This document shows, in pieces, positions 1 through 9,123 of a DNA stretch of 38,837 nt (position 1 is its first letter; the number at the start of each line of letters is the position of its first letter). The translations under genes and the position numbers were made by a program. Origin of the DNA: Snodgrassella alvi (GTDB lineage Bacteria > Pseudomonadota > Gammaproteobacteria > Burkholderiales > Neisseriaceae); contig NZ_MEIR01000062.1 in assembly GCF_002777825.1 (NCBI RefSeq), positions 1 through 38,837 of the forward strand, in the 5' to 3' direction. The notes under the pieces are model-generated. The model had not been told where the DNA came from, did not search any database, and worked only from the letters and a program-made list of their open reading frames with translations.

Positions 1-377
1 AATCGGTGAATTTAACAATTTTGTACATATATTTTGTATGTGTATAAGCATTAATAATTTTGATAAGCAAATTCTGTTTTCCCGGAAACAAAATATCATC
101 AAATAAAATTTTTTTATTTTATTTTATATAAACATATATCCTATACTTTATTTCACTGCCATACTTCAACAGTAGCATTCATCATAACAAATATTTCAAT
201 TTAGTTAATTTTTGTTTGTTAAAATCCAGTAAATACGCTATAAATGATAAATTAAGAATCCACTGAACTGTAACGAAAGAGGGTACTACTTAATTCAAAA
301 TAAACATGAATTCTGTTTGATTATTTTACGATTTTCAGCGTAATTTTTTTCAGAACGATAACAAATCAGGACTACCT
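1..377. other. AT-rich leader/intergenic region before the permease gene
   Basis: There is no open reading frame of note here. The stretch is strongly AT-rich and probably holds the promoter and a long 5' leader (about 130 bases) of the permease gene that starts at 378. One plausible promoter is listed separately. The end of whatever gene lies to the left is not in the window. Confidence 0.6.
216..244 (+). promoter_or_regulatory. Candidate sigma70 promoter for the permease gene
   Basis: A TTGTTA hexamer at 216-221 and TATAAA at 239-244 are separated by exactly 17 bases. In DNA this AT-rich such matches also arise by chance, so this is only the best-spaced candidate. It would leave a leader of about 130 bases. 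Confidence 0.35.
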
Positions 378-1691
378 ATGAACTTACTACAAGTATTATC
401 GCTCGTATTATTGGTTGTGATTTTGATTCTGGCTGTCTGGCGACATGTCAATATAGGTTTGCTGGGATTTAGTGCTACAGCAGTGTTGGTTATGGCATCT
501 GCTAAAATTGCAGATAGTTCCGCTACAGAGATGGTACTAAGCAGTAAAGAGGTTCTGCATCATTTTCCCGGTGCTATTGTCACGCTGTTAATCGGAGTAT
601 CTTTATTATTTGCCCATCTGGAAAAAAGCGGCGGCTTGAGCTGGTTTACAGATAAAGTCTACGCCAAAATGGGGCACTATACTCATGTTGTACCTTGGAT
701 TGGCTATTTTATAGGATTTGCTATTTCAACAGCCGGCGCCTTTTCTACTGCTTCGATTACGTTGCTGGTACCAGTCATTGCGGCTTTAGGCAGAAAACAT
801 CCCCGACTGTTTTTTATCTGTGAAATGGCGGCAATTATTGGTGCCAATACTGGTGCACTGTCACCAATTAATCCTACCGGCCAGGTAATTCTTGATGCGG
901 CTAAAAAAGCACAGGTTGAGTATAATCCATGGCTGGTGTGGCTGCTGGGTACAGTAATCAGTATTCTGTTTGTCATTGCTTTACAGATTGTGTTTCATGA
1001 AAAAAGAGTGGTTGATGCAGACAATACTGACAAACCTGTAAAGGGTTTTCTGCTGCTTAAACCAATCAAGCAGGAAACTTGTGATACTCATCAGTTACAA
1101 CCATTTTATGCAATATGCTCTACGATTGCCGTATTGATTTTTCTGCTACTGGTTGTATTTGCTAAAGCCAATGTCGGCTTGACTGCCTTGACGCTGGCAG
1201 TGGTATTGATGTTGTTTTTTCCCAAAAACAGTAAGGATTTTGTGAAAAAAATTCCCTGGAATGCTGTGGTGGTTATCAGCGGCTTGCTGGTTCTCATTGG
1301 TACCATGATGCAGATAAAAACCATGGATGCAGTTGAACATGGGCTATTAAGTCTGACCAGCAGTAAAATCGCCCTGCTGTTTATGCTTGCTTACCTGACT
1401 ACGTTCCTGAGTAATGTAGAGTCTTCTACCTTGGGCGTAATCAGCCTGATGATTCCGATGGTATTCACCATTTTTGGCGAATCTCCGCAAATTTCACTGA
1501 TTATAATGGCCTGTGCTGCGCCAGCTATGCTCAGTGTGGTTAATCCGATTCATATTGCCGGTACGCTGGTAGTAAGTGTTACTGATGAAAAACAGCAGGA
1601 GACAATGTTTAAACGTTTGCTGATTGTTGCCTTTTCTACAGTACCAATTTTGCCGGGTTTGGCCATGATTGTGCCTGCGCTGATGATGTAA
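378..1691 (+). CDS. SLC13/ion-transporter superfamily permease, MatC-like dicarboxylate carrier
   Basis: Inner-membrane secondary transporter of 437 residues, almost entirely hydrophobic with roughly ten to twelve predicted membrane helices. The N-terminus resembles the MatC_N (malonate/dicarboxylate carrier) domain. Two re-entrant-loop-like segments rich in Ser, Gly, Pro and Asn are visible, around residues 157-168 (ANTGALSPINPTG) and in the C-terminal half (SNVESSTLG), as expected for the duplicated fold of this superfamily. A small organic acid such as malonate or another dicarboxylate is the likely substrate, but the substrate cannot be read from the sequence; an NhaD-like ion exchanger is an alternative. 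The start has only a weak AGGA ribosome site. A strong terminator follows directly, so it appears to be a single-gene unit. Confidence 0.75.
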   Translation: MNLLQVLSLVLLVVILILAVWRHVNIGLLGFSATAVLVMASAKIADSSATEMVLSSKEVLHHFPGAIVTLLIGVSLLFAHLEKSGGLSWFTDKVYAKMGHYTHVVPWIGYFIGFAISTAGAFSTASITLLVPVIAALGRKHPRLFFICEMAAIIGANTGALSPINPTGQVILDAAKKAQVEYNPWLVWLLGTVISILFVIALQIVFHEKRVVDADNTDKPVKGFLLLKPIKQETCDTHQLQPFYAICSTIAVLIFLLLVVFAKANVGLTALTLAVVLMLFFPKNSKDFVKKIPWNAVVVISGLLVLIGTMMQIKTMDAVEHGLLSLTSSKIALLFMLAYLTTFLSNVESSTLGVISLMIPMVFTIFGESPQISLIIMACAAPAMLSVVNPIHIAGTLVVSVTDEKQQETMFKRLLIVAFSTVPILPGLAMIVPALMM

Positions 1692-1706
1692 TCATCATGC
1701 AATGTC

Positions 1707-1739
1707 AACGCTCTGCCTGTACGCAGAGCGTTTTATTTT
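1707..1739 (+). terminator. Rho-independent terminator of the permease gene
   Basis: A perfect 10-bp stem (AACGCTCTGC at 1707-1716 with GCAGAGCGTT at 1723-1732) with a 6-base loop is followed by TTATTTT. It lies 15 bases after the permease stop codon and separates that gene from cca. Confidence 0.9.
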
Positions 1740-1815
1740 CTGTGCGTCACTGAATCTGACTGACCTCATATCTCGTTTTCCTGCCTGTAGCCAGTTAAGC
1801 CGGTGGAAAAATCAG

Positions 1816-1844
1816 TTAACAACTGTACCGGACTACGGCACAAT
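1816..1844 (+). promoter_or_regulatory. Candidate promoter for cca-glnD
   Basis: TTAACA (1816-1821) and CACAAT (1839-1844) are 17 bases apart and lie downstream of the permease terminator, about 30 bases before the preferred cca start. The -10 hexamer is imperfect, so this is tentative. Confidence 0.3.
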
Positions 1845-1874
1845 GACCTTCTGTTTTTGATTGATACATTTGAT

Positions 1875-3113
1875 ATGCAAATTTATTTAGTTGGTGGTGC
1901 GGTAAGGGATAAGTATTTGCAACGCCCAGTGGCTGACCGCGACTGGGTGGTGGTGGGTGCTGATGCTGAAGATATGTTACAGGCTGGCTATCAGCCGGTT
2001 GGCAAGGATTTTCCGGTGTTTCTGCACCCACAAACACATGAAGAATATGCGCTGGCACGCACGGAGCGCAAAGTGGCAGCAGGATATGGTGGCTTTACCT
2101 TTCATGCAGCCGCTGATGTCACGCTGGAACAGGATTTGCAGCGGCGTGATTTAACCATTAATGCCATGGCAGAAGATGCAGCAGGCAATCTGATCGATCC
2201 CTACAATGGTTTGGCTGATTTACGCCGCGGTATCTTGCGCCATGTCAGCCCGGCATTCGCGGAAGACCCAGTGCGGATTTTGCGTATAGCTCGTTTTGCA
2301 GCCCGCTACGGGTTTCGGGTTGCGGATGAAACGATGGCATTAATGCGCCAGATGGTGGCCAATGGTGAGGTAAATGCACTGGTTGCAGAGCGGGTATGGC
2401 AGGAGCTGGCGAAGGGATTGATGGAAAAGCGGCCGCGTTTAATGATAGAGGTTTTGCGCGCCTGCGGTGCTCTGAAGATTATTCTGCCGGAAGTGAATGC
2501 TTTATTTGGCGTACCACAGCGTGCTGATTACCATCCGGAAATAGATGCTGGTGAACATACGCTGCTTTGCTTACAGTATGCTGCCGAACATGATTATTCG
2601 CTGGAAGAACGCTACGCGACTCTCACCCATGACCTGGGCAAAGCATTAACACCTGCTGAAAAGTTACCAAGCCACCCCGGACACGATCAGGCCGGAATCA
2701 AGCCGGTGGAGACAGTAAACCAGCGCTGGCAGGTGCCCAAAGCCTGTGCACAATTAGCATTGCTGGTTTGCAGTTATCATATCAGGCTGCACAGTGTGAG
2801 CCAGCTCAAACCGAAAACGGTACTGGATATTCTGAAAAAGACTGATGCCTTGCGCCGGCCGCAACGTTTTGCCCATATTTTACGGGTATGTGTGGCTGAT
2901 ATACGCGGGCGGCTGGGATTTGAGCAGCAGCAATACCCACAACAGCAGCACTGGCTGGCCATGCAGTCGGCAGCGCTGGATATTGATGCAGCCGCAATTG
3001 CCCGTACTACGGCTGATTCGCAGCAGATTGCTCAGGCTATAGATGAGGCAAGACTGAATCAGATCCGTCCGTTACAGAATGCTTATCGTCAATCCCAACC
3101 CAACGGCTATTAA
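1875..3113 (+). CDS. cca: tRNA CCA-adding nucleotidyltransferase with HD domain
   Basis: Adds or repairs the 3'-terminal CCA of tRNAs without a nucleic-acid template. I start at the ATG at 1875, giving 412 residues beginning [12 protein letters not shown], which matches the usual start and length of the enterobacterial enzyme; the frame is open 24 codons further upstream but that stretch has no family similarity. Visible motifs are the GGAVRD nucleotide-binding loop (residues 7-12), the catalytic DRD pair (Asp21, Asp23), [28 protein letters not shown], and an HD-domain signature THDLGK in the C-terminal half, which marks the bifunctional class with phosphohydrolase activity. No good Shine-Dalgarno sequence precedes the start. 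The stop lies two bases before the glnD start, so the two genes are almost certainly co-transcribed. Confidence 0.93.
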   Translation: MQIYLVGGAVRDKYLQRPVADRDWVVVGADAEDMLQAGYQPVGKDFPVFLHPQTHEEYALARTERKVAAGYGGFTFHAAADVTLEQDLQRRDLTINAMAEDAAGNLIDPYNGLADLRRGILRHVSPAFAEDPVRILRIARFAARYGFRVADETMALMRQMVANGEVNALVAERVWQELAKGLMEKRPRLMIEVLRACGALKIILPEVNALFGVPQRADYHPEIDAGEHTLLCLQYAAEHDYSLEERYATLTHDLGKALTPAEKLPSHPGHDQAGIKPVETVNQRWQVPKACAQLALLVCSYHIRLHSVSQLKPKTVLDILKKTDALRRPQRFAHILRVCVADIRGRLGFEQQQYPQQQHWLAMQSAALDIDAAAIARTTADSQQIAQAIDEARLNQIRPLQNAYRQSQPNGY

Positions 3114-3115
3114 TT

Positions 3116-5680
3116 ATGTTTGCCTCAGCGCTTGTTACCCAATTGTCGGATAGATTACATCAGCACAAGCAGCTTGCTGCTGAGATGTACCGGCAACGCC
3201 AGCATCCTTTTGTATATTTTCGGCAGCATACTCAGATTATTACCGAAGTGTTGACAACGCTGTGGCAGGAATTTTTTGCCGGTCAGCAATTGTGTTTACT
3301 GGCTATAGGTGGGTTTGGGCGCGGCGAGATGTATCCGTATTCGGATATGGATATGGCTATTGTCAGCAAAAATGTGATTGATGCTGACCTACAGCAGCAG
3401 ATTGCCGCATTTGTGCAAATATTATGGGATATGCGCTTACAGCCAGCACCAAAGGTGGGCACGATTGAGGAATTATGTGAAAGTGCACGGCAGGATTTAA
3501 CGGGCGACTCTGCCTTACTGGAAAGCCGCTTTCTGTGCGGCCAGCGGCAACTGGCAACAGAATTTATCCATCAGCTCGATTTGCAACGTGATGTGGCCGC
3601 TTTTATTGAAGGTAAGATACTGGAACAATGGCAGCGCTATGCTAAGGCCTCAGGAGAAGCCAGCCTGCTGGAAGCGAATGTAAAAACCACTCAGGGTGGT
3701 TTACGTGATATTCATACGCTGTTGTGGCTGGCCAAGGTTCAGGGATTACCGCCGCAGATTCATGAACTGATGAAAAAAGCAATTCTGAACCGCACTGAAG
3801 CAAGACTGTTACTTAGCTGCCAGAAGCAGCTGGCGAGAATCCGCATTGAGCTGCATCTGACTGCCAAACGGGCAGAAGACCGGCTTATTTTCGATCTGCA
3901 AACACAGGTGGCACAGAATCTGGGATACGTTGATGATGCCACTTCACGCGCCAGTGAAAAACTGATGCATGATTTTTACCGTGCACTAAAAGGGGTAAAA
4001 CAGCTCAGTGGTATTCTGGTGCCGATGCTGCGCGACCGTGTCTATGCTGCACTACCCCGTGTGGTAGTGGAACTTGACCAGCATTATTATCAGGTTGGCA
4101 ATATGCTGGCGGTACATGACCTTGAACTTTTCTGGCAGAAACCGGAGCATATTTTTACCATTCTGCGCATTGCTCAGGAACACAGTGATATTACTGGCCT
4201 CGCGCCCAAAACCTTGCGTGCCTGGTGGGCGGCAGCACACCAGCTGGTTGATGAAACGTTTTATCAGCATCCGGTCAACCGCAAATGCTTTGCCGATTTT
4301 TTCAGGCATGGCAACGGGCTAACCCATTTACTGCGGTTTATCAATCTGTATGGGGTGCTGGGACGCTATCTGCCTGCATGGGGAAAAATCGTTGGTCTGC
4401 TACAACATGATTTGATTCATATCTATCCGGTAGACGACCATATATTAATGGTTGTGCGCAATATGCGGCGTCTGGCCATGGAGCAGCACAGCCATGAGCT
4501 GCCTTTTGCTTCTACCCTGATGCATACCTTTGCGCATAAACATATTTTATACATGGCAGCGCTGTTTCATGATATTGCCAAAGGGCGTGGTGGCAACCAT
4601 GCGCAAAAGGGTGTGCCAGATGCACGGCGTTTTGCTGAAGATCATTTTCTGGATGCGGAAGAAAGTGATTTACTCGCGTGGCTGGTGGAGCAGCATCTGC
4701 TGATGTCGATGACAGCACAAAAAGAAGATATTCAGGACCCGGAAGTGGTTGCCCGATTCAGCAAACAGGTAAAAACGGTTGAGCGCCTGACTGCACTGTA
4801 CCTGCTTACCGTAGCTGATATTCGTGGTACCAATCCGAAAATCTGGAACTCATGGAAAGCCAGTCTGCTGGAAAGATTATATAAAGCTGCACTGCACCAT
4901 TTGAGCGGTAAACAAAGTAACCGGCAAACGGCCATCCTCGACCGCCGGCAGCAGGCAATGCATGAATTAAGTCAGTATCATATCAGCGAAGCACAGCAAC
5001 GCGAGCTGTGGCACATTCTGGGGCAGGCTTATTTTGCCCGCCATGAGTGGCAGGATATTCTGTGGCATTTGTCAAAAATTATTAATTATGAACAGCAGGC
5101 GCAGGCACACAGCCAGCTACTGCCAGACACCGATACTTTAAAAGTAATGGTGTATATGCCTAATCGCCCGAAACTGTTTACCGAGCTGGCTTCTGTTTTC
5201 AGTGAGGCCGGTATGAATATCTTGACTGCCCGCGCTTATATTACCGAGCACAACTTTATTCTCGACACGTTTATTCTGCAATTTCCCCAGGGGCTCAATA
5301 CAGGCGATTATCTAGCTATTCAGAATAAAACCGAGCTGGCTCTCAATCAGTTTGTTAATGGTCATCTGCCGATGCCTACTAATAATCCGGCCAGCCTGAG
5401 CCGGCGAAGCCGCCATATGCCAATTGCACCACGTATCAGCATTGATGAAGAAGATAATACCGGCTGGTATAACCTGCACATTATCACGGCCAACCGGCGA
5501 TTTTTACTGGCCAATATTGCCGCCGTTTTATCCGAACTGAACATCAGTATCCGTTTTGCCAAAATCATGACTCTGGATGAACGTGTGGAAGACAGTTTTT
5601 TGGTGTATGCCCCCCAGCTAGCCGATACCCAGCAGCAATTACGGCTTAAAAATGCCCTGCTGGATCAGCTCCTGCTATAA
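3116..5680 (+). CDS. glnD: Bifunctional PII uridylyltransferase / uridylyl-removing enzyme
   Basis: Nitrogen sensor that uridylylates PII proteins when glutamine is low and deuridylylates them when it is high. The 854-residue protein has the full four-part architecture. The nucleotidyltransferase motif GGFGRGEMYPYSDMD lies at residues 65-79, with metal ligands Asp77 and Asp79. The HD uridylyl-removing domain has FHDIAKGRGG (His485, Asp486), and two C-terminal ACT domains lie at about 676-750 and 785-854, where glutamine is sensed. The ATG at 3116 follows the cca stop by two bases, suggesting translational coupling. Length is typical for beta- and gammaproteobacteria. No nitrogen-regulated promoter is evident. 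Confidence 0.95.
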   Translation: MFASALVTQLSDRLHQHKQLAAEMYRQRQHPFVYFRQHTQIITEVLTTLWQEFFAGQQLCLLAIGGFGRGEMYPYSDMDMAIVSKNVIDADLQQQIAAFVQILWDMRLQPAPKVGTIEELCESARQDLTGDSALLESRFLCGQRQLATEFIHQLDLQRDVAAFIEGKILEQWQRYAKASGEASLLEANVKTTQGGLRDIHTLLWLAKVQGLPPQIHELMKKAILNRTEARLLLSCQKQLARIRIELHLTAKRAEDRLIFDLQTQVAQNLGYVDDATSRASEKLMHDFYRALKGVKQLSGILVPMLRDRVYAALPRVVVELDQHYYQVGNMLAVHDLELFWQKPEHIFTILRIAQEHSDITGLAPKTLRAWWAAAHQLVDETFYQHPVNRKCFADFFRHGNGLTHLLRFINLYGVLGRYLPAWGKIVGLLQHDLIHIYPVDDHILMVVRNMRRLAMEQHSHELPFASTLMHTFAHKHILYMAALFHDIAKGRGGNHAQKGVPDARRFAEDHFLDAEESDLLAWLVEQHLLMSMTAQKEDIQDPEVVARFSKQVKTVERLTALYLLTVADIRGTNPKIWNSWKASLLERLYKAALHHLSGKQSNRQTAILDRRQQAMHELSQYHISEAQQRELWHILGQAYFARHEWQDILWHLSKIINYEQQAQAHSQLLPDTDTLKVMVYMPNRPKLFTELASVFSEAGMNILTARAYITEHNFILDTFILQFPQGLNTGDYLAIQNKTELALNQFVNGHLPMPTNNPASLSRRSRHMPIAPRISIDEEDNTGWYNLHIITANRRFLLANIAAVLSELNISIRFAKIMTLDERVEDSFLVYAPQLADTQQQLRLKNALLDQLLL

Positions 5681-5750
5681 ATGGGATTGATTCTTATCAA
5701 CGGGAACATACTTTACGATCGCAGTAAGCTGTAATGACAGGGAGCATGCA

Positions 5751-6638
5751 ATGAACGGATTTCAGATTGATAAAGATATGCTGAGGCAATGGCGGCGACT
5801 GGCACATACACATTTTCCAGCTCTGTGCCAGCCACGCTCGCCGCAAAGCCATAAAGGCACATTTGGTACGCTGGCAATTGTGGGCGGTTCTGAAGGAATG
5901 GCCGGCTCGATTACACTGGCTGGGATGGCTGCGTTGCATTGCGGCTGCGGCAAGGTATGGCTTGGCTTTCACCAGCCGGCTTTACCAATGCCCCTACTGG
6001 CTCAACAGCCAGAAATCATGCTTAGTACCGCAGGCCGTCTATTGCAACGCTCAGATATTACTGCATGGGTGATTGGCTGTGGCCTGGGGACTGATACCTC
6101 TGCTTTAACCATGCTGACTGAATGCCTGCAACAGAACAGCACTACCATGCTACTGGATGCCGACGCACTCAATCTGGTGGCGCAACAGCCAGCCTTGCTG
6201 ACCAGCAACCAGAATAAGCAAAACATTATCTTAACGCCGCATCCGGGCGAAGCTGCACGCCTGCTGCATTGCACAATAAGTGAGATACAAAGTAACCGCC
6301 ATCAGGCTGTGCGCAGGCTGGCCGAACAATATGGTGCATGGGTGGTGCTGAAAGGGCATCAGAGTCTGATTGCCTCACCCAATGGACGGATACAGCAAAA
6401 TGAAACCGGCAATTCAGGACTGGCAACAGCCGGTAGTGGTGATGTGCTCGCGGGTATTATTGGCAGTTTGCTGGCTCAGCGAATACCGCCGGAACAGGCG
6501 GTATTCGCTGGTGTATGGTTACATGGTGCCGCCGCCGACATCCTTGCAGCCAGTGAAACCGGCCCCATAGGTTTGTGTGCCAGCGAAATAGCAGCGGCTG
6601 TACGCTGGCTGCGTAACCGTCTGACTAACTCAGCCTGA
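5751..6638 (+). CDS. nnrD: ADP-dependent (S)-NAD(P)H-hydrate dehydratase, stand-alone
   Basis: Repairs damaged NADH and NADPH by dehydrating the S-hydrate with ADP; a ribokinase-like fold protein of 295 residues. Diagnostic motifs are HKG (residues 34-36), the glycine-rich GGSEGMAG (45-52), DADALN (136-141), LTPHPGEAARLL (161-172), VLKG and the ADP-site GNSGLATAGSGD ending in catalytic Asp231. In many bacteria this domain is fused behind the NnrE/YjeF_N epimerase; here it stands alone and no epimerase gene is in the window. An AGGGAG ribosome site lies six bases before the ATG. It is 70 bases from glnD and may be its third cistron. Confidence 0.92.
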   Translation: MNGFQIDKDMLRQWRRLAHTHFPALCQPRSPQSHKGTFGTLAIVGGSEGMAGSITLAGMAALHCGCGKVWLGFHQPALPMPLLAQQPEIMLSTAGRLLQRSDITAWVIGCGLGTDTSALTMLTECLQQNSTTMLLDADALNLVAQQPALLTSNQNKQNIILTPHPGEAARLLHCTISEIQSNRHQAVRRLAEQYGAWVVLKGHQSLIASPNGRIQQNETGNSGLATAGSGDVLAGIIGSLLAQRIPPEQAVFAGVWLHGAAADILAASETGPIGLCASEIAAAVRWLRNRLTNSA

Positions 6639-6645
6639 AAACGAT

Positions 6646-6679
6646 AAAAAACGGTGGCCATTAGCAGATAATGGTCACC
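6646..6679 (-). terminator. Terminator of the minus-strand CDF-gph-racemase unit
   Basis: An 11-bp stem with one G-U pair (6653-6663 with 6669-6679, loop GCAGA) is followed, on the minus strand, by a run of six T (complement of 6646-6651). On the plus strand the stem lacks a T tract, so it probably serves the racemase side of this convergent junction. Confidence 0.75.
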
Positions 6680-6728
6680 TGTGTTGGCTTTATATCAGCT
6701 TTTACGATATCGGAAAAAAGCTGCGCAT

Positions 6729-7430
6729 TTATTGTTCATCCGCCAAAGCCCAGTCCACTGCGGCAGTAGCATGGATAGCAGTAGTATCAAATACCGGAAC
6801 CGGACTGTCAGCCTGCGATACCAGTAGCATAATTTCGGTACAGCCCAGAATAATCGCTTCTGCACCGGCATCAGCCAGACGCTGAATGATTTGCCGGTAT
6901 TGCTGGCGTGATTCTTCACGGATAACACCCGATACCAGTTCGTTATAAATGATTTTATGTACGATCTGGCAATCTGTATCATTCGGAATCAGCACCTCCA
7001 AGCCAAACTTATCGGTAAGCCGCCCCTTATAAAAATGCTGTTTCATGGTAAATTCTGTTCCCAGCAGGCCTACTTTATGGAGTTTTTGGCGACAGATCTG
7101 CTGTGCAGTGGCATCGGCAATATGCAGCAGCGGGATGTTTACACTGTTCTGAACCTCTTCGGCCATGCGATGCATGGTATTGGTACAAATCACTATGCAT
7201 TGGGCACCGCCCTGCTCCAGCTGGCGCGCAGCCGTACACATGCTCTCGGCCAGCTCATCCCAGCGTCCCAGATGCTGCAATGCTTCAATTTCCGCAAAAT
7301 CCACGGATAACATGATGCTTTGGGCTGAATGTGTGCTGCCCAGACGATAGCGCACCTGTTCATTAATCATACGATAATATTGGGCAGAGCTTTCCCAGCT
7401 CATGCCACCCAGTAAACCAATGGTTTTCAT
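6729..7430 (-). CDS. Aspartate/glutamate-type racemase, YgeA family
   Basis: PLP-independent amino-acid racemase of the Asp/Glu racemase superfamily, 233 residues, closely resembling Escherichia coli YgeA along its whole length (start MKTIGLLGGMSWES; C-terminal VFDTTAIHA). The two catalytic cysteines are present: Cys82 in ICTNTMH and Cys197 in LGCTEI. YgeA-type enzymes have broad specificity and produce D-amino acids; the substrate here is not determinable. A good ribosome site (AAGGA) precedes the start. It lies 25 bases downstream of gph and ends the minus-strand unit. MurI is an alternative label, but the YgeA-like N-terminus and motifs argue against that. Confidence 0.88.
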   Translation of the reverse strand: MKTIGLLGGMSWESSAQYYRMINEQVRYRLGSTHSAQSIMLSVDFAEIEALQHLGRWDELAESMCTAARQLEQGGAQCIVICTNTMHRMAEEVQNSVNIPLLHIADATAQQICRQKLHKVGLLGTEFTMKQHFYKGRLTDKFGLEVLIPNDTDCQIVHKIIYNELVSGVIREESRQQYRQIIQRLADAGAEAIILGCTEIMLLVSQADSPVPVFDTTAIHATAAVDWALADEQ

Positions 7431-7455
7431 GCTATTTTTCCTTATGAGTTAAAAG

Positions 7456-8109
7456 TTATTTTTTCAGTAGTTCGAGAATCTCTTTTGGCTGCTCAATAAT
7501 ATAATCTGTCGGCCAGCTTGCTGTGTTGTCTTCGGCACCTATATAGCCCCAGTTTGCCAGTACGGTTATCATGCCGGCATTGCGCCCGGCCTGCATATCA
7601 CGCTCCGCATCACCAATATACAGACAGTTTTCTGGAGCCACGCCTATCTGCTGGCAGGCATACAGCATCGGTTCGGTACTTGGCTTGGGCGCACTGGTGG
7701 TATCGCCACTTACCACCACTGCTGGCGCAATACTGCAACCCAGCTTCGGTACCAGACGATCGGTGAATACATGCGGTTTATTGGTGATGATACCCCATGC
7801 TATACCCTGCTGAGCCAGTTTTTGTAATACTTCGTCAATACCGCCAAACAGTACAGTCTGCTCGGTAAAGTGCAGTTCATACTCTGCCAAGAAAGCCTGT
7901 CTTAAAGCAGCAAACTCCGGATTGTCTGCCTGCATCCCCGTACCAAGCTTAATCAGCCCTGCGGCACCATGGCTGGCAACTGGGCGAATTTCCGCCATAC
8001 TTTTAGGCGGCAAATGCTGCTTCTCCAGTACGCGATTGAGGGCGGCGCCCAAATCCGGCGCAGTATCGGCAAGCGTACCATCCAAATCAAATAACACTGC
8101 TTTAATCAT
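7456..8109 (-). CDS. gph: Phosphoglycolate phosphatase (HAD superfamily)
   Basis: HAD-family phosphatase of 217 residues that dephosphorylates 2-phosphoglycolate formed during repair of oxidised DNA ends. Motif I DLDGTLADT contains Asp8 and Asp10, motif II is IITNKP, and motifs III/IV are the Lys in SAPKPSTEP and IGDAERDMQAGRNAG. The cap domain position fits subclass IA. Specificity within this family is hard to read, so gph is the family-level best name. It sits 36 bases after the CDF exporter and 25 bases before the racemase, all on the minus strand. Confidence 0.85.
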   Translation of the reverse strand: MIKAVLFDLDGTLADTAPDLGAALNRVLEKQHLPPKSMAEIRPVASHGAAGLIKLGTGMQADNPEFAALRQAFLAEYELHFTEQTVLFGGIDEVLQKLAQQGIAWGIITNKPHVFTDRLVPKLGCSIAPAVVVSGDTTSAPKPSTEPMLYACQQIGVAPENCLYIGDAERDMQAGRNAGMITVLANWGYIGAEDNTASWPTDYIIEQPKEILELLKK

Positions 8110-8145
8110 GATTTTCTATCCAGTATATAATCCGTATGTTTTGTA

Positions 8146-9123
8146 TTAATGTGCATGCTGGTGAGCACCCGATGGCATACAGCATAACAGGTTATTGCTG
8201 TGCGTATGGGCAGTACTTTCTGTCTGTACAGTTACATGATGGATGTTATGCTGAAGTAGTATTTCTGCCAGTTCATTCACCAGTTTTTCAGCTTCGGTAA
8301 CCGTTAATGCACCATCGACTACGATATGGCAGGACAAAGCATTCATATTGCTGGTAATCGTCCATGCATGCAAATCATGCACAGCTTCAATTCCGGGCAT
8401 AGCCAGAATAATGTTGCTTAGTTGTTCCAGTTCGATGGCATCTGGCGTACCTTCCATCAGAATGCGCAGAGTAGTTTTCAAAATCCCAATACCACTGTAG
8501 GCAATCAGACAGGCCACCACGATACTGGCAAGCGGATCAGCCCAGCGCCAGCCAAACAGCATCATGAGTATGGCTGCAACGATTGCCCCCACAGAACCCA
8601 GTAAATCGCCCAATACATGTAAAAAGGCACCGCGCATGTTGACGTTATGTTCGGTTTCGCTAGTGCGATACATATACCAAGCAATAGCGATATTCACTAG
8701 CAAGCCAAGAACACTGATAATCAGCATGCCACGGGTAGCAATATCTGGTGGATTGACAAAACGGCCGATTGCTTCATACACAATCATCACTGCAATCGCA
8801 ATCAGCGCCATACCATTCACCGCGGCAGCAATAATTTCAAAGCGCTTATAACCAAAGGTCTGACGCTGATTTACCGGACGCTCACTCAGATGAAACGCAA
8901 TCAAGGATAATGCCAGCGCAAGCGCATCTGAAAACATGTGCCCAGCATCCGACAGCAGAGCCAGACTGTTGGTTAAGTAACCGCCAATAATTTCCACCAC
9001 CATATATGCACCGATAACCAGCAGAGAAATGCGTAAAACCTGCTTATCTGCACTGTGTGCACCTATATGGTGATGATGTGCACCATCATGATGGTGTTCA
9101 TGTGTATGGTTATGTTCGTGCAT
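8146..9123 (-). CDS. Cation diffusion facilitator, zinc-type efflux transporter with His-rich ends
   Basis: Proton-coupled metal exporter of the inner membrane, about 325 residues with six membrane helices. I start at 9123 because the sequence there has an AAAGG ribosome site and the family-typical His-rich leader: 12 of the first 23 residues are histidine. The transport-site motifs are SDAGHMFSD (helix 2) and HVLGDLLGS (helix 5), i.e. paired HxxxD. The C-terminal cytoplasmic domain carries DLHAWTI and ends in a Cys-Cys pair and another His cluster. It resembles ZitB and CzcD; zinc is the likeliest substrate, cobalt or nickel possible. The frame is open for another 95 codons upstream, but that part has no ribosome site or family similarity. 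It is the first gene of the minus-strand unit. Confidence 0.9.
   Translation of the reverse strand: MHEHNHTHEHHHDGAHHHHIGAHSADKQVLRISLLVIGAYMVVEIIGGYLTNSLALLSDAGHMFSDALALALSLIAFHLSERPVNQRQTFGYKRFEIIAAAVNGMALIAIAVMIVYEAIGRFVNPPDIATRGMLIISVLGLLVNIAIAWYMYRTSETEHNVNMRGAFLHVLGDLLGSVGAIVAAILMMLFGWRWADPLASIVVACLIAYSGIGILKTTLRILMEGTPDAIELEQLSNIILAMPGIEAVHDLHAWTITSNMNALSCHIVVDGALTVTEAEKLVNELAEILLQHNIHHVTVQTESTAHTHSNNLLCCMPSGAHQHAH

Noticed and set aside
6696-6722. Inverted repeat CAGCTTTT...AAAAAAGCTG at the racemase 3' end
   Set aside because: Short and A/T dominated; the stem at 6653-6679 is a far better terminator.
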